From Syntrophotaleaceae bacterium (lineage in GTDB: Bacteria; Desulfobacterota; Desulfuromonadia; Desulfuromonadales; Syntrophotaleaceae): a stretch of DNA of 64,000 bases. Shown here piece by piece: positions 54,467-63,824 of this stretch (positions are counted from its first letter, which is position 1; every line of letters starts with the position of its first letter). The notes under the pieces are model-generated. The model was not told the origin of the DNA and did no database searches. It saw nothing but the letters and a program-made list of their open reading frames with translations. The stretch covers positions 62,001-126,000 of the forward strand of contig JAWKQB010000002.1 of assembly GCA_041390365.1 (NCBI GenBank). Reading direction: 5' to 3'. Both the position numbers and the translations under genes were made by a program.

Positions 54467-55450
54467 TCACTTGTGCGCGATGAGGTCTCTGGGCCTGGCT
54501 CCGGTAACACAGGCGAAAGTATCATCCCAATCGGAAATGAATCGCTGGATGCCGAACCTGTCCCGGGCCCGGCGACGGGCCCCTTCTCCAAGCCGAAGGG
54601 CTTTCTCCGGATTGCGCAGCAGTTCGCGCATGGCGTCCACCAACCGGTCCAGCCGGGTATCCACATATCCTGATGTGCCATTTTCGATGGCGGTGGCCAT
54701 CTCCGTGGTGGCCAGACCGATGATCGGCAGCCCGATCATCATCGCTTCACACACCGCCAGACCCATGCTCGTGTACCTGATCGGATTGAAAAAGAACCGG
54801 TACCGGGCCATCAGGGCCGGTAACTGATGGTGATCCAGGTTTCCCAGTCCGCCAAGTTGCCCGGACTGCATCCCCACCAGGTCGAGGGGGATGTACTGGC
54901 GTACCCGTTCAAACAGATCCAGCCCCAAACGACGTCCCCGGACAGACAGGTTGTTGACCACGACGATGCCCCGCTCCAACTCACCTGTATGGAAAACCCC
55001 CGGTGGAACCATTACCCCGTGTTCTATGACCCGGGTGGGCGAGAGACCGTTGTCCCACATCAGGTCGTTGAAGGGGGTCACATGGACGACCAGAACCTCC
55101 GGATCGTCCACCGGATGGCGGGTGTCGGTGGGATGCTGACGGGGCGGGTCGTGCTCCAGGTAGATCCTGGGCAGCTTCCGTTGCGCCGGCGAGAGGATTT
55201 CATACTGGTCTTCCAGGTAATTTCGGTGCGATTGGAAAAGGATCAGGTCGAGGTCGAGATCAGGAACGTCCCCGGCCGGCACCTCGTGCACGTTCTCGGG
55301 CCAGGGAAAACTTCCGCTCCTGCCACCGTAGCCTTCCGGTCTCCCCTTCTTGACCGGAAGGTAGAAATGATGAGGGGCCTGTGCCAGGTAGAACAGGTAG
55401 CTTCCATGGACATGCCAGGTCAGTATTTTGCTGAATCCGTTGCTCTTCAT
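54467..55450 (-). CDS. GT4-like glycosyltransferase, second copy in the cluster
   Basis: 327 residues; the first half is atypical (ILTWHVHGSYLFYLAQAP) and the C-terminal half has a GT4-type donor-site region (RYTSMGLAVCEAMMIGLPIIGL). Starts at ATG 55450, with ATGA overlap to the upstream GT9. The donor and acceptor cannot be inferred. Confidence 0.75.
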   Translation of the reverse strand: MKSNGFSKILTWHVHGSYLFYLAQAPHHFYLPVKKGRPEGYGGRSGSFPWPENVHEVPAGDVPDLDLDLILFQSHRNYLEDQYEILSPAQRKLPRIYLEHDPPRQHPTDTRHPVDDPEVLVVHVTPFNDLMWDNGLSPTRVIEHGVMVPPGVFHTGELERGIVVVNNLSVRGRRLGLDLFERVRQYIPLDLVGMQSGQLGGLGNLDHHQLPALMARYRFFFNPIRYTSMGLAVCEAMMIGLPIIGLATTEMATAIENGTSGYVDTRLDRLVDAMRELLRNPEKALRLGEGARRRARDRFGIQRFISDWDDTFACVTGARPRDLIAHK

Positions 55451-56613
55451 CTTGTCCGGAGTCCCTTTCCGGCCGATTGCGGCAGCGTGATTTCCGTAGG
55501 GCCGGTCGGCAGCCGGTCCAGATCGGTTTTTGCAAGCAGGTTCAGACAGGCATCGACCACTTCCGACGCCGGGATATCCAGGCATTCCGTGCCGAAAGGA
55601 CAGGTAAAGTTGTAGCAGGGGGAGCAGTTTGTCTCCCTGCGGAGCAGTTGAGCCGGAGTGAAACGGGGCCGCCACTGGCTGATCAATTCGGTGCCTGAAT
55701 ACAGGATCACCATGGGTCGCCGGAGTGCGTCGGCCATATGCAGGGCCGAGGAATTGTTGGCCACCACCAGGGCGGCCCGTTTCACCATTGCAGCAAATTG
55801 CGGCACGGAAGTCTGACCGAGCAGGGAGACCACCCGGCCGGGATGCCGCTTGGCGGGAGTCTGCAGGATCGGAATCAAGAGAGAAGATTCCTTGCTGCTG
55901 CCTGCGATGACAATCGGCAGACGGGTCTTTTTCGAAAGACTGCGAATCACGGAGACGAAACGGTGCGGATCGTATCGGCGTGAGGCGCAGCTGGCCCCCG
56001 GTACGAGCAGGATGTACGGTTCGTCGAAAGGCACTCCGGAGCGGGACAACAGCGCGTCGACGACGGCCTGGTCGGCCGCAGAAACCTTAAGTTTCATTTC
56101 CCGGGAGGAAACGCGGAATCCCGCCTGCTCGAGCAGAAACAGATTGCGTTCCACCTGATGGCAGGTGTCGGCCGGCGGCTTGAACCAGTCGCTGAGGAGA
56201 CTGCCGCCGAATTCCCGGGAATGGCCCAGCCGGATCGGAATCCCGGCCAGATAGGTGACGTAGGCGGGCGGATAGGGTGACTGGGTAAAACTGGTAAAAA
56301 TTATGGCCGCATCAAAGCGCCGGCCCCGCAGTTTCTCGACCAGCGACCACTCACGCCCGGGATCGACGGTGGGATCCTTGGAAATATCCTGCCAGGAGGC
56401 CCTCCACTCAATGGTCTCCGCCACCGATGGAAGCAGAGGCATGACCTGGCTGCCGGAGGGTGATGCCAGCATGCTGATTTCAGCGCCGGGCAGGTTTTCG
56501 CGGATGGCTTGCAGGGCCGGGCCCAGCATGACCATATCCCCGATGTTGTCCATGCGGATGACCAGCAGGCGTCGGACTTTGTTCCATTTGTCAGAAAAGG
56601 ACCGGTTCTTCAT
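55447..56613 (-). CDS. GT9 glycosyltransferase (heptosyltransferase-like)
   Basis: 388 residues: RRLLVIRMDNIGDMVMLGPALQAI, YILLVPGASCASRRYD and LVVANNSSALHMADALRRPMV. The C-terminal NCSPCYNFTCPFGTECLD cysteine group resembles that in the other GT9 genes here. One of several paralogues probably acting in series on the core. Confidence 0.87.
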   Translation of the reverse strand: MKNRSFSDKWNKVRRLLVIRMDNIGDMVMLGPALQAIRENLPGAEISMLASPSGSQVMPLLPSVAETIEWRASWQDISKDPTVDPGREWSLVEKLRGRRFDAAIIFTSFTQSPYPPAYVTYLAGIPIRLGHSREFGGSLLSDWFKPPADTCHQVERNLFLLEQAGFRVSSREMKLKVSAADQAVVDALLSRSGVPFDEPYILLVPGASCASRRYDPHRFVSVIRSLSKKTRLPIVIAGSSKESSLLIPILQTPAKRHPGRVVSLLGQTSVPQFAAMVKRAALVVANNSSALHMADALRRPMVILYSGTELISQWRPRFTPAQLLRRETNCSPCYNFTCPFGTECLDIPASEVVDACLNLLAKTDLDRLPTGPTEITLPQSAGKGLRTR

Positions 56614-57610
56614 TCAGTATCGACTCCACTTCGTTCAGGATCTGGTCGGGGCCGACCTTTGACGCAAAAGGAACAGCCCGGTGCAGTTTGGCATCGAGCG
56701 GCGCCCAGCGCCTGGGATCGGAGGCGGAAAACAGGACAATGCTGGGTATGCGCAGGGCGGCCGCCAGGTGAGACAGGCCCGTATCATTGCTCACCAGCAG
56801 GCGGGCGCCCGACAGGAAAGCTCCAATGCCGCCCAGGCTCGTCTTTCCGGCCAGGTCCACGGCCGGGCACCGCATCAAGGACTGAACGGCCCTGGTCAGA
56901 GGAGCCTCTTCGGCGGAACCGGTCAGGAATACACCCAGGCCCCGCTCTGCCAGGCCATCGGCGACCCGGGCAAAATATTCAGCCGGCCAGCGACGGGCCT
57001 GAGCCCGAGACCCTGGATGAACACAGGCGTAAGGTGTTTTGAGAGGTCCGTGCATGGATTCCAGGCCGACTATTTCGGACAGATCCTGTTCGTACAGGGG
57101 AAATTCCAGGTGTTCGCCCAGCTTCGGAACGCCCAGATGGGCCATCAGCTTCAGATGCCGGCGCACTTCGGGTTCATCGGCCGGATAGGGGAGAAAGAGA
57201 TTTTCGTCCGGACAAAACTCCCCAGGCAGAAAAAATCCGGCGTTCCTCCATGCTCCAAAAAGGGCCAGCAGGGGATTGGTTATAGCCCCCGAGCCCTGCA
57301 TCTGCAGAGCCAGGTCGAACTGGCGGGATTGTATCTGGTGCAGGAAGCCTGGCAGGCGAGCGATGTCCGGAGTGCGCTCGGGCAACCCCGGGAAGCCGGG
57401 AAACTCGATGAAATCGTCCAGGTAGCGGTGGAATCGTTTCACGAAACCGAGTGCCCAGGGGAGACCGACAAGAGTGATTTTCGCTTCGGGAAAGGCACTT
57501 CTCAGTGAACGGAAGGCCGGCACGGCGCAGAGCAGATCCCCCAGCTGCAGGGCCCGCAGAACCACTATTTCCCTGATCCCCTCAAAATTGAATTTCGGCT
57601 GTCCTTTCAA
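56591..57610 (-). CDS. GT9 glycosyltransferase, first gene of the LPS operon
   Basis: 339 residues with IVVLRALQLGDLLCAVPAFRSLR, CVHPGSRAQARRWP and LLVSNDTGLSHLAAALRIPSI. It overlaps the next gene by 23 bases. The C-terminus (LNEVESILNEEP) is short and lacks the cysteine group of its neighbour. Confidence 0.87.
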   Translation of the reverse strand: MKGQPKFNFEGIREIVVLRALQLGDLLCAVPAFRSLRSAFPEAKITLVGLPWALGFVKRFHRYLDDFIEFPGFPGLPERTPDIARLPGFLHQIQSRQFDLALQMQGSGAITNPLLALFGAWRNAGFFLPGEFCPDENLFLPYPADEPEVRRHLKLMAHLGVPKLGEHLEFPLYEQDLSEIVGLESMHGPLKTPYACVHPGSRAQARRWPAEYFARVADGLAERGLGVFLTGSAEEAPLTRAVQSLMRCPAVDLAGKTSLGGIGAFLSGARLLVSNDTGLSHLAAALRIPSIVLFSASDPRRWAPLDAKLHRAVPFASKVGPDQILNEVESILNEEPVLF

Positions 57611-57786
57611 TCTCTTGTGCTCCTTTCATACAGGATTAGAATTAAATTTTAACCTTATAGTTCGAGCAGTTATAATTAAAATAAAAATGCTTTAATGGTG
57701 CGAACAGTGGAACCACTATAACCTTGTCCTTCGGACTTGCAAGGTTGGTATGACGGTTTTAATTTAGTGCGTTTGGGTAGGCAACT

Positions 57787-58111
57787 GCGTGAGGGGTGAG
57801 GGGTGAGGGGTGAGGAGTGAGGAGTGAGGAGTGAGGAGTAAGGCGGAGGGCGGAGGGCGGAGGGCGAAGGGCGAAGGGTCTCTGCTCGTTGTCAGTGGAG
57901 CGTTAGCGGAACGGTTGTCGTTGTCGTAATCGTAATTGGAAAAGACGTATGGCGACTTATGTATAAGGCACGAGCAAAGAACTGCGGGGGATGGAGGACA
58001 AGGACAAGGAAAACGATTACGATAACGATTACGACAACGACAACGAAGGGAGGGCAACGACGGCAGCAGGGTTCAGCGGCGCCTTTACCCCTCACCCCTC
58101 ACCCCTCACGC
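57787..58111. repeat. Nested inverted repeat with 7-bp tandem repeats
   Basis: The left end holds tandem GTGAGGG/GTGAGGA units (57787-57838), then GGCGGAG-type units (57842-57878). The right end mirrors the first array: 57787-57810 and 58088-58111 are exact 24-bp reverse complements. A second pair (57914-57933 and 58025-58044) is an exact 20-bp inverted repeat of ACGACAAC-type units. The spacer 57611-58124 contains no gene I can support. Confidence 0.85.
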
Positions 58112-58124
58112 CTTCGAACAACCA

Positions 58125-58877
58125 TCAAACATAAATCATCTTCCTTGTCATGCCGCCGTCGAGAATGATGTTCTGACCGGTGAGGAAGCCATTGCTCGGG
58201 TCGGCCAGGAAGAGAACCAGGCTGGCGACGTCTTCGGGCTTGCCGACCCGTCCGGCCGGGTGCTGGCTGTGATCGGCGGGGGAAAGGTCTTCTTGTCGGC
58301 CGTTTCTGCGCCAGGCGCTGACGTCGATCCATCCCGGGCTGATGCAGTTGACCCGCACATCGGGACCGAGGCTGACGGCCAGGGCATGGGTGAGGGCGAC
58401 GAGGCCCCCTTTGCTGGCGGCGTAGCTCTCGGTGTCGGGCTCGGACATCAAGGCGCGAGTTGAAGCGATATTGATCACCGATCCACGGTTCTTGCGCAGT
58501 TCTCCCAGGCACTCTCGGGTGCAGAGCAGGGCTCCGGTCAGATTTGTGCCGAGGACCTGCTGCCATTCGTCGAAATTCAGCTCCACAAGGGGTTTGCGGA
58601 TCATGATGCCGGCGTTGTTGACCAGTACGTCGACCCGGCCGAAACGGAGAAGGGTTTCCTCCACAGCCTTCTTCACCTCCTGCTCCCGGGAGATGTCGGC
58701 CGGGATGAACAGAGCCTGATCGCCGGCGGCAAGAAACTGTTTAGCGGCCTCTCCGGCCTCGCGATCGCAGTCGATCAGCGCCACCCTGGCGCCCTTTTCC
58801 AGAAAAGCGCGGGCAACGGCCAAACCGATTCCCCGGGCGCCGCCGGTGATGAGAATGCCCTGGTTCTGAAATGACAT
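58125..58877 (-). CDS. Short-chain dehydrogenase/reductase
   Basis: 250 residues with the motifs TGGARGIGL, NNAGIM, SYAASKGG and the classical C-terminal GQNIILDGG. Start ATG 58877, preceded by GGAGGAAAC, is better than the longer reading from 58901. NAD(P)-dependent, substrate unknown. Confidence 0.87.
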   Translation of the reverse strand: MSFQNQGILITGGARGIGLAVARAFLEKGARVALIDCDREAGEAAKQFLAAGDQALFIPADISREQEVKKAVEETLLRFGRVDVLVNNAGIMIRKPLVELNFDEWQQVLGTNLTGALLCTRECLGELRKNRGSVINIASTRALMSEPDTESYAASKGGLVALTHALAVSLGPDVRVNCISPGWIDVSAWRRNGRQEDLSPADHSQHPAGRVGKPEDVASLVLFLADPSNGFLTGQNIILDGGMTRKMIYV

Positions 58878-58940
58878 GGGGTTTCCTCCGCCTGGGATCA
58901 TGTAGGACCAAGGGGATACAAGGGACTGAAGCAGAAGAAA

Positions 58941-60719
58941 CTATTCGCCCGTTCGTACGATCCCCCTGGTTTCGGCTTCCAGCAGAAAATCAGCCAGTTC
59001 TTCCGAGGGCGATGTCTCTTCCATTTTTTTCGGCAAGGTTTTAAGAAAACGGGCCTGCTCCTCGGTCAAACGGAAGCAGTCGACTTCTCCCTCGTGCAGA
59101 TAGAGCACAGCCTCGCAGGGATCTTCCTCCATAAAGAAGGCGAGTTCCTCGAAATCGCTGATTCCGCCATGCAGGTGGTTCCGCAGTTCCCCGGGATCGG
59201 TGCGGAACCGGGCGAACCGGGCGAGCGGATTGAGACAATTATACCCCGCTTTCGGCTCCTCGCTTTCACAAGGCAAGGAGGGATCGGCAAGGGAGGCCTG
59301 ACAGCCGAACCAGGTGGCGATGTCCACGGCAATGCGTCCTCGGTCCGGGTGTTCCAGTTCTTCGAAGAGGTCGCGCAGGAAGTCCTGCTGCAACCGTAAA
59401 ACACCGGTTCTGTCGACCTGCTTTGCCTGCAGCCAGTCGGACAGGCGGGAAAAGAAGACCCCGGGACTCCAGGCGAGGTTTTCCAGCAGCAGGCCGAACC
59501 AGGGGACCGCTGCCCCTCGGCTGTAGAACAGGGTGCAGGCCTCGGCGATCCCGGCCGCCCTTGCCAGGTCCTCCGCACCGAAGGTCGGCGTCGACAGGAC
59601 CCGGTAAGGGGGCTGGCGCTTGTAAACGAGGCCGAAGCCGGAGGCGGTTTCCGCGAGACGAGTGCTGGGCAGAACGGACAAAGGGAAAATATCGAGATGG
59701 TTTGGAGCCATGCTCAGGGCGAAATCGAGGCTGGCCAGAAAACCGGACAGCGAGTCGCCCGGAAGCCCGTAGATCAGGTCGAAGCCGTAGGTTGCACCGG
59801 CCTCGTGCAGAAGCAGCATCTTGCGCTGGAAGTCCTTGGGGTTGAAAGTGCGGTTGATCCTAGCCAGCACCGCCGGATCGGCGCTCTGAAGTCCGATTTG
59901 CAGGGAGCAGTTCAGCCCGGCGAACATCTCCGCCATTTCGCGGTCGATAAACTCACTGCGAATTTCGATGTTGAACTGAATCCCCGGTGCCGTTTCGGTC
60001 ATCAAGCGGAGAATCTGTTTCGCTTCGTCCTGCTGATAGTTGAAGGTCGGGTCGAGGACGAAAATCTGCCGGACCCCGGAGGCGGCGAACAGGGCCAGTT
60101 CGTTCTGCAGGCGTTCCCGGGGGAAGCGGCGGATCCCTTCAGTCCCCAGGGACTCGAAACAGAAATCGCATTTGAAAGGGCAACCGCGGCTGAGTTCCCA
60201 GACAAGACCGTCGAGTTCAGCGGGCTTCAGGGTGCCGTCCAGCCAGGGCGAGGGTAGCAGCGACAGGTCTTTGATCGATGCCGGCGGCTGGTCTTCCTGG
60301 AGGGAGGGGATCGCGGCCCCGTCGAGAAAGCGGGCCACAGCCTCGGCCAAAAGGTCCTCACCCTCGCCAGCGAAGACCAGGTCGATGCAAGGGAGGCCGG
60401 AAAGCTGCCGGCGGTCGGCCGTAGCTTCCGGGCCTCCTGCCAGGATCACAAGTTCCGGACGCAGCGTTTTCAGCTTTTCGGCGATTTCAAGCCCCATGCC
60501 CCGGTTCCAGACGGCCAGGGACAGACCGACCCATTCGGGCTGCAGTTGCAGAATCCTGTCCACGCAATCCCCGGCAGGATCGTCAAGATAAAGATCGAGC
60601 AGGTCGACCCGGATCTGGTTGCCAAATCGCCGTTTCAGGGACGAGGCGAGCATGGCGTTGCCCAGGGCCACCGCCTTGTTCGATCGCTGGATATGAATGC
60701 TGACGAGGCAGAGATTCAT
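58941..60719 (-). CDS. B12-binding radical SAM protein
   Basis: 592 residues: an N-terminal B12-binding half with the motif EWVGLSLAVWNRGMGLEIAEKL, then a radical SAM barrel with the cluster motif CPFKCDFC, followed by a C-terminal extension. Unlike the protein at 33806 it has a single radical SAM cysteine triad. No partner peptide is visible nearby. It probably methylates or otherwise modifies a metabolite or lipid. Confidence 0.87.
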   Translation of the reverse strand: MNLCLVSIHIQRSNKAVALGNAMLASSLKRRFGNQIRVDLLDLYLDDPAGDCVDRILQLQPEWVGLSLAVWNRGMGLEIAEKLKTLRPELVILAGGPEATADRRQLSGLPCIDLVFAGEGEDLLAEAVARFLDGAAIPSLQEDQPPASIKDLSLLPSPWLDGTLKPAELDGLVWELSRGCPFKCDFCFESLGTEGIRRFPRERLQNELALFAASGVRQIFVLDPTFNYQQDEAKQILRLMTETAPGIQFNIEIRSEFIDREMAEMFAGLNCSLQIGLQSADPAVLARINRTFNPKDFQRKMLLLHEAGATYGFDLIYGLPGDSLSGFLASLDFALSMAPNHLDIFPLSVLPSTRLAETASGFGLVYKRQPPYRVLSTPTFGAEDLARAAGIAEACTLFYSRGAAVPWFGLLLENLAWSPGVFFSRLSDWLQAKQVDRTGVLRLQQDFLRDLFEELEHPDRGRIAVDIATWFGCQASLADPSLPCESEEPKAGYNCLNPLARFARFRTDPGELRNHLHGGISDFEELAFFMEEDPCEAVLYLHEGEVDCFRLTEEQARFLKTLPKKMEETSPSEELADFLLEAETRGIVRTGE

Positions 60720-60725
60720 TGTTGC

Positions 60726-60986
60726 TCAAGCTTGATTGACAAGACGGTAGCCATCGGATGTTTTGATGAAGATTTCTCCGGGAAGGAGACTCTCCCGTTC
60801 CAGGATCGCCTCGATCTGCGGCCTGTTCTCCGCATCGAAGCGGATCGCCAGGCCGCAGGCGGAACTCAGTTCCCGAGGCGCGGGAATCAGCAGGAATTTC
60901 AAGGATTCCTGCTTGAGGAGTTTTTCAGCCTTGAGGACCCGGTGGATGGAATGGAACAGGGCGACAAATTCCCCTTCGTTGACCAT
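60726..60986 (-). CDS. DUF3343 protein
   Basis: 86 residues of the small DUF3343 family (SIHRVLKAEKLLKQESLKFLLIPAPRELSSACGLAIRF), thought to act in sulfur or selenium handling. Lies 12 bases after nadA and 6 before the B12 radical SAM gene, on the same strand. Confidence 0.85.
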   Translation of the reverse strand: MVNEGEFVALFHSIHRVLKAEKLLKQESLKFLLIPAPRELSSACGLAIRFDAENRPQIEAILERESLLPGEIFIKTSDGYRLVNQA

Positions 60987-60998
60987 GACCGCTGAGCC

Positions 60999-61916
60999 TC
61001 AGTCCCTCGGTACCGCCAGCATGCGGTCCAGGGCCACTTTGGCCCGCTCCCGGATATCGGTGGGGACGGTGACGACCGGGCCCATGGATGCGAGGCTGTC
61101 CCTCAGATCCTCCAGGGAGATCAGTTTCATGTTGGGGCAGATCAACCGGGGGCTGGCCAAAATGAATTCCTTTTCCGGACTCTCCTTGCGCATACGGTAA
61201 AGAATTCCCATCTCGGTGCCGATGATGATCTTTTTCGCTGAATGCGTCCGCACGTAATCGTACATGCCGCTGGTGGAGCAGATGTGGTCGGCCAGTTCCA
61301 GCACCTCCGGGTTGCATTCAGGATGGGCGACAAAGGGGGCTCCGGGATGTTCCGCCTTGATCCGGCGGACTTCGTCGGCCTCGAGATTCTCATGTGTAGG
61401 GCAGAACCCCTGCCAGAGGTGGAAGGTTTTATCCGGCAGAAAGGAAGCCACATAGCTGCCGAGATTGCGATCCGGCGCAAAGATGATTTCCCGTGAATCG
61501 AGGGAGCCTACCACCCGCACGGCATTGGCGCTGGTGCAGCAGATATCCGTTTCCGCCTTGGTAGCCGCGGTGCTGTTGACGTATGTCACCACACTGGCGG
61601 CCGGATGGTCCAACTTCATCTGCCGCAGGCCTTCGGCGGTAATCATGTCGGCCATCGGGCACCCGGCATCGAGACGGGGCAGCAGCACCGTTTTGTCCGG
61701 CGCCAGGATGGCGGCGCTTTCCGCCATGAAATGCACGCCGCAGAAGACGATCACGTCCTTGTCGGTCCGTGCGGCTTCCATGGAAAGACCAAGGGAGTCG
61801 CCGGTGATGTCGGCAATCTCCTGAATCTCGTCCCTCTGATAATTGTGAGCGAGAATCAAGGCGTTGCGCTCACTGGCCAAGCGGCGGATTTCCTGTTTCA
61901 AGCTTTCCTGATTCAT
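60999..61916 (-). CDS. nadA: Quinolinate synthase
   Basis: 305 residues. Condenses iminoaspartate and dihydroxyacetone phosphate to quinolinate for NAD synthesis. The three cluster cysteines Cys86 (DAGCPMAD), Cys172 (GFCPTHE) and Cys260 (LICPNMK) match the [4Fe-4S] ligands. No nadB or nadC is in the window. Upstream promoter at 61991-62020. Confidence 0.95.
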   Translation of the reverse strand: MNQESLKQEIRRLASERNALILAHNYQRDEIQEIADITGDSLGLSMEAARTDKDVIVFCGVHFMAESAAILAPDKTVLLPRLDAGCPMADMITAEGLRQMKLDHPAASVVTYVNSTAATKAETDICCTSANAVRVVGSLDSREIIFAPDRNLGSYVASFLPDKTFHLWQGFCPTHENLEADEVRRIKAEHPGAPFVAHPECNPEVLELADHICSTSGMYDYVRTHSAKKIIIGTEMGILYRMRKESPEKEFILASPRLICPNMKLISLEDLRDSLASMGPVVTVPTDIRERAKVALDRMLAVPRD

Positions 61917-61990
61917 TTGAATAAGTTCCTCTTAGATTTTTGACGATTCCCGAAGGGAAGCACCAGCCGGGCATGTGAACCATTTCACTG

Positions 61991-62020
61991 ATTCTTTCAA
62001 TTTCCGACAAAAACTGTCAA
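61991..62020 (-). promoter_or_regulatory. Candidate nadA promoter
   Basis: On the minus strand TTGACA (62020-62015), an 18-base spacer and AAGAAT (61996-61991), about 75 bases before the nadA ATG. The -10 is only a four-of-six match. Confidence 0.4.
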
Positions 62021-62197
62021 GTATAAATTTCCCCTTCGGTTCTCTCGAACAGGCAGACAGCATGGGCAAAAGGCGGCGCCGAAAGAGTGAGCGTTAATCG
62101 TCAAGGATCTTGAGGAAAAAACCGGGAAGAAAAGAGGGCGGGTGGGTCCAGCCGCCGCGCCGACCGGCCGGTCGCAGCGGCTGTAGACCATGAGCCG

Positions 62198-62359
62198 TTA
62201 ATCCTGTTTTTCAAAATCATCCTTGGGAGCACTGCAGATGGGGCAGACCCAATCCTCCGGCAAGTCTTCAAAGGTGGTGCCGGGCTCGACACCGTTTTCC
62301 GGGTCCCCTTGTTCGGGATCGTAAACATAGCCGCAAATCAAACAAACATACTTGTCCAT
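62198..62359 (-). CDS. Rubredoxin
   Basis: 53 residues, read directly from the minus strand. The two iron-binding pairs CLICGY and CPICSA are separated by 30 residues as usual, with the DPEQGDPENGVEPGTTFEDLP block between. A one-electron carrier for oxygen or radical detoxification in anaerobes. AGGAATCCC precedes the ATG. Its neighbour encodes a PerR-like regulator, which suggests oxidative-stress control. Confidence 0.95.
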   Translation of the reverse strand: MDKYVCLICGYVYDPEQGDPENGVEPGTTFEDLPEDWVCPICSAPKDDFEKQD

Positions 62360-62538
62360 GGGATTCCTCCTTTTTTCAATCAGAAAGGCGAAAGAAAACG
62401 ATTCCGGATTAGATCCGGAGGATACGACCCTCTAATAGTAACCGATTCTTCAAATTTTTCAAAACGATGCGCGCGAGATCACAAGGGGCTGGTCAGAAGC
62501 AGGGGTTTGTTCGCTCTTGTCCGTGCCAGCCGCATTCA

Positions 62539-63012
62539 TCAGGCGGATTCGGATTCCTGCTGACAGTCAGAACAAATCCCCGTAAAAGTGATCGTATAGT
62601 CGAGAAAGCGAAAATCTCCCGACTGATCGGGGCGGAGTGCGAGCATGTTGAGGGCCGGGTCGTGGATGTCACTGACCGATCCGCAGTTGATACAGATGAG
62701 ATGATGATGTCGGCTTGTATCGGCATCGAAGCGGGCTTTGGCCTCAAGACTCGTAACCCTGCGCACAAGGCCTATGCCAACCAGCGCGTCAAGAACCCGG
62801 TAGACGGTTGTTCGGGAAAGGCCCTTAAGCTCCATATGCAGTTCCTCGTAGAGCTGATCGGCCGTGGGGTGGTCCTTTCGCCGAGACAAAGCAGCCAATA
62901 CGGCACGCCTTTGAGATGTTTGGCTGAGGCCGTGGCGCCTGCAGGCTTCGTCAAATTCCAGCTCTTTGCGAAGGATGAAATCTTCGGTGGTAAAGTTGGC
63001 TCGTTCGCTCAT
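62539..63012 (-). CDS. Fur/PerR-family regulator
   Basis: 157 residues from ATG 63012: helix-turn-helix with SQTSQRRAVLAALSRRKDHPTADQLYEEL and SRTTVYRVLDAL, regulatory metal ligands in SRHHHLICINCGSV, and a C-terminal zinc pair (CSDCQQ). Likely senses peroxide or iron. The longer reading from 63072 would include a promoter (63020-63048), so I reject it. Confidence 0.88.
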   Translation of the reverse strand: MSERANFTTEDFILRKELEFDEACRRHGLSQTSQRRAVLAALSRRKDHPTADQLYEELHMELKGLSRTTVYRVLDALVGIGLVRRVTSLEAKARFDADTSRHHHLICINCGSVSDIHDPALNMLALRPDQSGDFRFLDYTITFTGICSDCQQESESA

Positions 63013-63019
63013 GTTTGGT

Positions 63020-63048
63020 ACTTTATTGCAAGCGGTATCATCTGTCAA
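63020..63048 (-). promoter_or_regulatory. Promoter directly abutting the PerR-like start
   Basis: On the minus strand TTGACA (63048-63043), a 17-base spacer and TAAAGT (63025-63020). Seven bases separate it from ATG 63012, so the mRNA would be nearly leaderless. The layout is the same as for the XRE-ImmA gene at 9253. Confidence 0.5.
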
Positions 63049-63272
63049 CAGAGACGAGAAATATTTTTTCATAATGACACTAAACTTCCAGGGTAAAATT
63101 TGACTAACTCAGTTACAACTATATCTCATTATACCCTAAAATCATACACTAAAATTATAAAGAATAAAACCATTGGGCCCCGGATACAAAACCTTCAAGT
63201 TTTCCGGGTTGAAAACCACTTCGAAAAACCGCTTTACACCTAAAGGGCTTTGGTGTATTCTGCCCAACCTGC

Positions 63273-63580
<308 letters not shown>

Positions 63581-63626
63581 TGATGTCTTCCCACTCCGCC
63601 CTTTTTATTGCCGCAGACCGGTGTCG

Positions 63627-63762
63627 ATTGCCGATAGAAGTGACAGCCGGGTCCCGCGCAACGGACGGCCGTAAACCCCGTCAGGCCCGGGAGGGAGCAG
63701 CGGTAGCGGCGTCAGCCGTGTGCCGCGGGCGGGGGTGCCTGGCTGTCACTTGTGTCGGCAAT
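63627..63762 (+). ncRNA. ffs: Signal recognition particle RNA (4.5S)
   Basis: ATTGCCGA (63627-63634) pairs with TCGGCAAT (63755-63762), and AAGTGACAGCC (63638-63648) pairs with GGCTGTCACTT (63741-63751). The apical part has GTCAGG and the GNRA-like tetraloop GGGA within CCCGGGAGGGAGCAGCGG, matching SRP domain IV. The exact mature ends are inferred. It lies just before dnaX, a known arrangement. Confidence 0.85.
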
Positions 63763-63824
63763 AGTGCATGTCCCGCCGACCCTGAACCGCTCATTTTCGC
63801 CAATCGCGGAGTTTTTCGAGATCG

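Noticed and set aside
57787..57878. CRISPR array
   Set aside because: Units are 7 bp tandem repeats with no spacers and no cas genes nearby.
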